Shown here: piece after piece, positions 4,585 to 7,293 of the stretch
How positions within the stretch are numbered: the stretch's first letter is position 1
Layout of the letters: the number at the start of each line of letters is the position of its first letter
DNA from: Magnetococcales bacterium
Lineage (GTDB): Bacteria; Pseudomonadota; Magnetococcia; Magnetococcales; JADFYX01
Length of the DNA stretch: 7,293 nucleotides
NCBI GenBank assembly: GCA_015232795.1
Contig: JADFYX010000117.1
Coordinates: 1 to 7,293 of the forward strand
Direction of reading: 5' to 3'
Notes under the pieces: model-generated
What the model was told of the DNA's origin: nothing
What the model saw: the letters and a program-made list of their open reading frames with translations, nothing else
Databases searched by the model: none
Made by a program: the position numbers and the translations under genes

Positions 4585-4722
4585 ATGGAAACAAAAAAAA
4601 CACCCGAAGCCATCTTAGCCCAAAAAATGATAATCGAAGAAGTATTGACAAAAATTGTAAAAATCATGTTTTTCCTTTGGGCTGCTTTTTATCTTTCCGG
4701 GCAATTTCAAATAGTAGGTTGA
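4585..4722 (+). CDS. Small single-span membrane protein
   Basis: From the ATG at 4585 the product is 45 residues: a charged amphipathic N-terminal half (METKKTPEAILAQKMIIEEV) and one hydrophobic helix at about residues 24-40 (IVKIMFFLWAAFYLSG). GCGAGAA at 4573-4579 may serve as a ribosome binding site. An in-frame ATG at 4531 would add 18 residues but has no Shine-Dalgarno sequence, so the shorter form is preferred. The strong terminator at 4745-4778 begins 22 bases after the stop, which supports an expressed gene. It may share a transcript with the lipoprotein gene 130 bases upstream. The family is unrecognised. Confidence 0.6.
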   Translation: METKKTPEAILAQKMIIEEVLTKIVKIMFFLWAAFYLSGQFQIVG

Positions 4723-4744
4723 TTTAAATATTATGCAGCATCAC

Positions 4745-4778
4745 AAAAAAAGCCAACCATTACGGTTGGCTTTTTTTT
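4745..4778 (+). terminator. Strong Rho-independent terminator
   Basis: GCCAACC (4752-4758) and GGTTGGC (4764-4770) form a perfect GC-rich stem around ATTAC, flanked by seven A on the left and eight T on the right. It would terminate in both directions and ends the 4275-4722 gene pair. Confidence 0.95.
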
Positions 4779-5043
4779 AAGTATTAACTATGGTCACGAA
4801 AATTCTTTGCTGCTTTATGGTGGTTTTCCAAACGGACAAGTGCCCTACTTCTAAAACCTCCCATAGTTGCATTTTTTGTTATGAGGGAAAACAGTACCAT
4901 CAATAGATGTAATACCGTGGGTATTACACTACAAACACTGCCTTTCTAACTTAAAGTGGTTAAACCTAGCACATCCCATATATATCATCACTGAATTAAA
5001 AACAATAATTACCTTGCCAATGCTTGGTTGCGGTTGATAATTA
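4779..5043 (+). other. Gene-free gap before the peptidase region
   Basis: With the terminator, the stretch from 4723 to 5043 is about 320 bases without a credible gene. After the terminator I see only the 21-bp palindrome at 4908-4928 and no promoter with both boxes at normal spacing. Confidence 0.5.
4908..4928. promoter_or_regulatory. 21-bp palindrome, operator-like
   Basis: TGTAATACC (4908-4916) and GGTATTACA (4920-4928) are perfect 9-bp inverted repeats around GTG. No T-tract follows on either side, which makes a terminator unlikely; the size and symmetry fit a dimeric repressor site such as those of TetR- or GntR-type regulators. It lies 263 bases before the M48 gene and 115 bases before the small frame at 5044. 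No regulator gene of these families is in the window. Confidence 0.5.
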
Positions 5044-5163
5044 ATGATTGTTATTGATCTATATTTGGCTGGGCTTATTGCTGGCGGATTAACCTTTTAC
5101 AGATGGTCCAATATCTGTTTTACTGTCTTGCTTTATATTGATAATATCACAACTATTTATTGA
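5044..5163 (+). CDS. Possible small membrane peptide
   Basis: A 39-codon frame starting MIVIDLYLAGLIAGG is hydrophobic enough for one or two membrane segments. It has no recognisable Shine-Dalgarno sequence and ends 27 bases before the peptidase gene. Hydrophobic frames arise easily in AT-rich DNA, so this may be chance. Confidence 0.22.
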   Translation: MIVIDLYLAGLIAGGLTFYRWSNICFTVLLYIDNITTIY

Positions 5164-5190
5164 CTTTGGGAAAATTTTTTTCGATTAATT

Positions 5191-6177
5191 ATGCGATATT
5201 CTCTCTATTTTTATCTTATAGCTGCCTGTAGCCTGTTTTTGGTATCCTGTGTATCCACTCCTAAACCACCGGAAGTTCCGATTGTTATAGCTAATGCAAC
5301 ACTTGATGATCTGCAAGATAGGGCTGTTGAGTTGCAGCATCGGCGACAGTTACGTGTTACAGAAGTATGGCATCGACTTACCAGTGCTAATGCCTCCTTT
5401 TGTGGTGGAAGTGTTAAGGGTAGTTTGGGTATCGGTTTGGGTTATAGTGCCCTTTATGATAAACCGTTTCAGAAGAGCTACCAGCGTCTGTTTGGAGTTG
5501 GGGCTGTACCGCAGATAATATATCTACAGCCTGATGGTCCTGCTGATAAGGCTGGGCTGAAAAAAGGCGACCTTATTGTTGGTGTTGAAGCTTCCCTTTT
5601 AGCCTCACAAAGCGATGAGAATATAGATTCATGGGTTAAAGATATTTTATTGCCTGCATTGAACAAAAAAAAACAGGTTACCCTTACTGTTAAAAACCAA
5701 CAGGGGGTACGCTCCGAGATCATCGTATATCCAGAACCGACATGTAGACAGCCTATTTCCCTCTATACCGTGAATACAATCAGTGCAGCAGAGGTTGATA
5801 ACCTGCGGGTTTATATCACTACTGGTATGTTGCGCTTTTTGCAAAATGATGATCAGCTAGCATGGATTTTAGGCCACGAACTCGCCCACATAACTTTGCA
5901 TTCCCAAGGATCGACCAAAACAAGCGAACATCTAGCTGATTATGTCGGCTCTTATTTTACCGCTCGCGCAGGATATGATCCTGATAAAATAATTGATTTT
6001 TGGCAACGGTGGGCTGCGGAAGATCCGCCAACTATCGCTCTTGAAGGTTATAAAACCCACCCTTCTATTGCTATTCGTATTGCAAAAATCAGGGCAGCTA
6101 ATAAAGAAATTACTGAAAAAATGATACAGAATAAGGATTTAACACCAAATTTGCATAAAGATTCTGGATTATTGTAA
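5191..6177 (+). CDS. PDZ-containing M48-family metallopeptidase lipoprotein
   Basis: This 328-residue protein begins with a lipoprotein signal (hydrophobic 4-19, lipobox LVSC with Cys20). A PDZ-like domain follows at about 75-180, with the typical YLQPDGPADKAGLKKGDLIVGV at 111-132. A minimal M48 zinc-peptidase domain covers about 200-305: HELAH at 229-233 gives two His ligands and the catalytic Glu230, and EHLAD at 246-250 gives the third ligand Glu246. The ARAGYDP and THPS-x-AIRI stretches are usual for periplasmic BepA/LoiP-type proteases. It should be anchored at the envelope facing the periplasm and take part in protein quality control; the PDZ domain probably binds substrate tails. The order PDZ before protease in one lipoprotein is less common than M48 with TPR repeats. 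No good Shine-Dalgarno sequence precedes the ATG. It converges with the HD-GYP gene. Substrates are unknown. Confidence 0.88.
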   Translation: MRYSLYFYLIAACSLFLVSCVSTPKPPEVPIVIANATLDDLQDRAVELQHRRQLRVTEVWHRLTSANASFCGGSVKGSLGIGLGYSALYDKPFQKSYQRLFGVGAVPQIIYLQPDGPADKAGLKKGDLIVGVEASLLASQSDENIDSWVKDILLPALNKKKQVTLTVKNQQGVRSEIIVYPEPTCRQPISLYTVNTISAAEVDNLRVYITTGMLRFLQNDDQLAWILGHELAHITLHSQGSTKTSEHLADYVGSYFTARAGYDPDKIIDFWQRWAAEDPPTIALEGYKTHPSIAIRIAKIRAANKEITEKMIQNKDLTPNLHKDSGLL

Positions 6178-6192
6178 TTCCACCGCAAAGCA

Positions 6193-6217
6193 AAAAAGAA
6201 CAATTTTTACTCTTTTT
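6193..6217. terminator. Weak A/T hairpin between convergent genes
   Basis: AAAAAGA (6193-6199) pairs with TCTTTTT (6211-6217) across the 29-base convergent gap and the last codons of the HD-GYP gene. The A and T runs could serve as bidirectional terminator tails, but the stem holds one GC pair, so the call is weak. Confidence 0.3.
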
Positions 6218-7232
6218 GTGACCACATCTCTTTTAAGTTTAATATTTCATCTTTAATAGCAAGAAAACATGCAGCAAGCCTGGGATCAAAGTGGGTTCCG
6301 GCTTCTCGTTCAATTGTTGCAAAGGCTTCGTTTGTGGACCATGGCTCTTTATAGGGGCGTTTCATGGTAAGGGCATCAAAAACATCGGCAACAGCAGCAA
6401 TACGGGCTGATTCAGGAATTTCCTCGCCTTTTAAACCTTGAGGATAACCACTGCCATCCCACTTTTCATGATGACCATAGGCGATAACTGCTGCTATTTG
6501 AAATATGGGGGTGTCACTGCTTATACTGAGAATTTTTGCCCCAATAGATGAATGTTTTTTCATCTCTTGAAATTCATTATGAGTTAATTTTCGTGGAGCT
6601 TTTAATATTGCATCTGAAATTCCAATTTTTCCAGAATCGTGCATAGCAGCAGCCAGTTCCAACCTTAAGGCATCTTTCACTGACCAGCCAGAATGACGGG
6701 CTAATGCTCCCGCATAGGCAGCCATACGCCAGATGTGCACACCAGTATCACTGTCGTTGTAGTGCCCTGCTTCTCCTAGCATACGAATTGCAGCCCGTTG
6801 ACTTTTTTGCAGCTCTTTAGTGCGTACCTCAACCATCAACTCACAAGCTCGATGTTGATCAGCCATGGCTAAGTGGGTTCTTACTCTGGCTTGTAAAATA
6901 CTGGGATTTACAGGCTTTGTGATATAATCCACACCGCCAACATCAAAACCTTTTTTTTCATCCACGGATTCAGACATGGCAGTTACAAAAATGATTGGTA
7001 TATTGGTGGTTTCAGTGTTGGATTTCAACCTTCGACACACCTCAAAACCGTCCATTTCTGGCATCATGATATCAAGAAGAATCAAATCCGGAGGATTTTT
7101 TGACGCAACCTGGAGGGCTTTTTCTCCATTAAGAGCTACTTTTACTTTATACTTCGAACTTAACATACCTACTAATACGTCAATATTTTCCGGCGTATCA
7201 TCTACGGCAAGTATCGTCTTTTTTATGTCCAT
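6207..7232 (-). CDS. Response regulator with HD-GYP cyclic di-GMP phosphodiesterase domain
   Basis: This 341-residue protein has an N-terminal receiver domain (about 5-120) with acidic pocket Asp11 and Asp12, phosphoacceptor Asp54 in LLDIMMPEMDG, Thr84 and Lys106. A short helical linker (about 121-150, probably coiled coil) leads to an HD-GYP domain (about 150-335). That domain shows His166, the HD pair His198-Asp199 in HDSGKIGI, His227, HH at 254-255 and the GYP loop at 262-264 within KWDGSGYP. All catalytic residues appear present, so it is predicted to break down cyclic di-GMP when phosphorylated by a histidine kinase, favouring motility over biofilm. The start has AGG five bases upstream (complement of 7238-7240). 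No cognate kinase is in the window; it may lie beyond the right edge. Length and domain order are typical of the RpfG-like class. Confidence 0.95.
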   Translation of the reverse strand: MDIKKTILAVDDTPENIDVLVGMLSSKYKVKVALNGEKALQVASKNPPDLILLDIMMPEMDGFEVCRRLKSNTETTNIPIIFVTAMSESVDEKKGFDVGGVDYITKPVNPSILQARVRTHLAMADQHRACELMVEVRTKELQKSQRAAIRMLGEAGHYNDSDTGVHIWRMAAYAGALARHSGWSVKDALRLELAAAMHDSGKIGISDAILKAPRKLTHNEFQEMKKHSSIGAKILSISSDTPIFQIAAVIAYGHHEKWDGSGYPQGLKGEEIPESARIAAVADVFDALTMKRPYKEPWSTNEAFATIEREAGTHFDPRLAACFLAIKDEILNLKEMWSQKE

Positions 7233-7293
7233 AAACGCCTATATTGTAGTTATAATCCTGGTTGATTGACATAAGTCGTTTTTGTGTCATCTC

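Noticed and set aside
6976..7269. A + strand frame of 97 codons across the start of the HD-GYP gene
   Set aside because: It lies opposite the well-supported receiver domain, has no family features, and is a shadow of that gene.
7266..7271. Perfect TTGACA on the + strand at the right edge
   Set aside because: No -10 box is found at 16-18 bases spacing before the window ends, so a promoter cannot be supported.
1..7293. CRISPR array, tRNA or rRNA genes, transposase genes
   Set aside because: I saw no regularly spaced direct repeats, no cloverleaf-type sequence and no transposase motif on either strand.

Overview
The window reads as a chromosomal stretch from an AT-rich Gram-negative bacterium, most likely a proteobacterium or a close relative. 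Two lipoboxes, a PDZ/M48 periplasmic-type lipoprotein and an HD-GYP response regulator support this. A lower rank cannot be assigned from the sequence. The first ~55 bases are visibly richer in GC than the rest and may belong to a different gene. All other convincing genes are on the + strand except the HD-GYP regulator at the right edge. Gene density is low: many genes are very small and are separated by long AT-rich gaps full of inverted repeats. The layout looks like accessory or slowly eroding DNA rather than a housekeeping operon.

Region by region. 1-893: a hairpin-forming leader (166-228) precedes a 69-residue two-helix membrane protein (284-493), followed by a STAS-domain anti-sigma-antagonist-like protein (600-893). 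894-1936: a 328-base gap with a perfect FNR-type box (995-1008), a cyclic-nucleotide-binding-fold protein without a DNA-binding domain that starts with TTG (1222-1596), and a 340-base gap that can fold into a branched structure. 1937-2248: a second STAS protein. 2326-3490: a probable transcription unit with a well-formed promoter (2326-2354), a small hypothetical protein (2431-2664), an in-frame fusion of a BrnT-type toxin to the start of its antitoxin (2684-3097), and an unrecognised low-complexity protein (3128-3430), closed by an AT-rich hairpin.

3431-5190: a gap with three inverted repeats, a shortened and probably frameshifted paralogue of the first membrane protein (3846-4001), a 59-residue lipoprotein (4275-4454), a 45-residue single-span protein (4585-4722) with a textbook terminator (4745-4778), and a gap with a 21-bp operator-like palindrome (4908-4928). 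5191-7293: a PDZ plus M48 metallopeptidase lipoprotein converging on a REC/HD-GYP response regulator predicted to hydrolyse cyclic di-GMP.

How the genes work together is mostly inference. Two STAS proteins, a cNMP-fold protein and an HD-GYP regulator suggest local signalling, but no anti-sigma kinase, PP2C phosphatase or sensor kinase lies in the window, so partners must be elsewhere. The most unusual items are the toxin-antitoxin fusion that lacks the antitoxin's DNA-binding end, the paralogous membrane-protein pair sharing an upstream motif, and the structured leader at 166-228.
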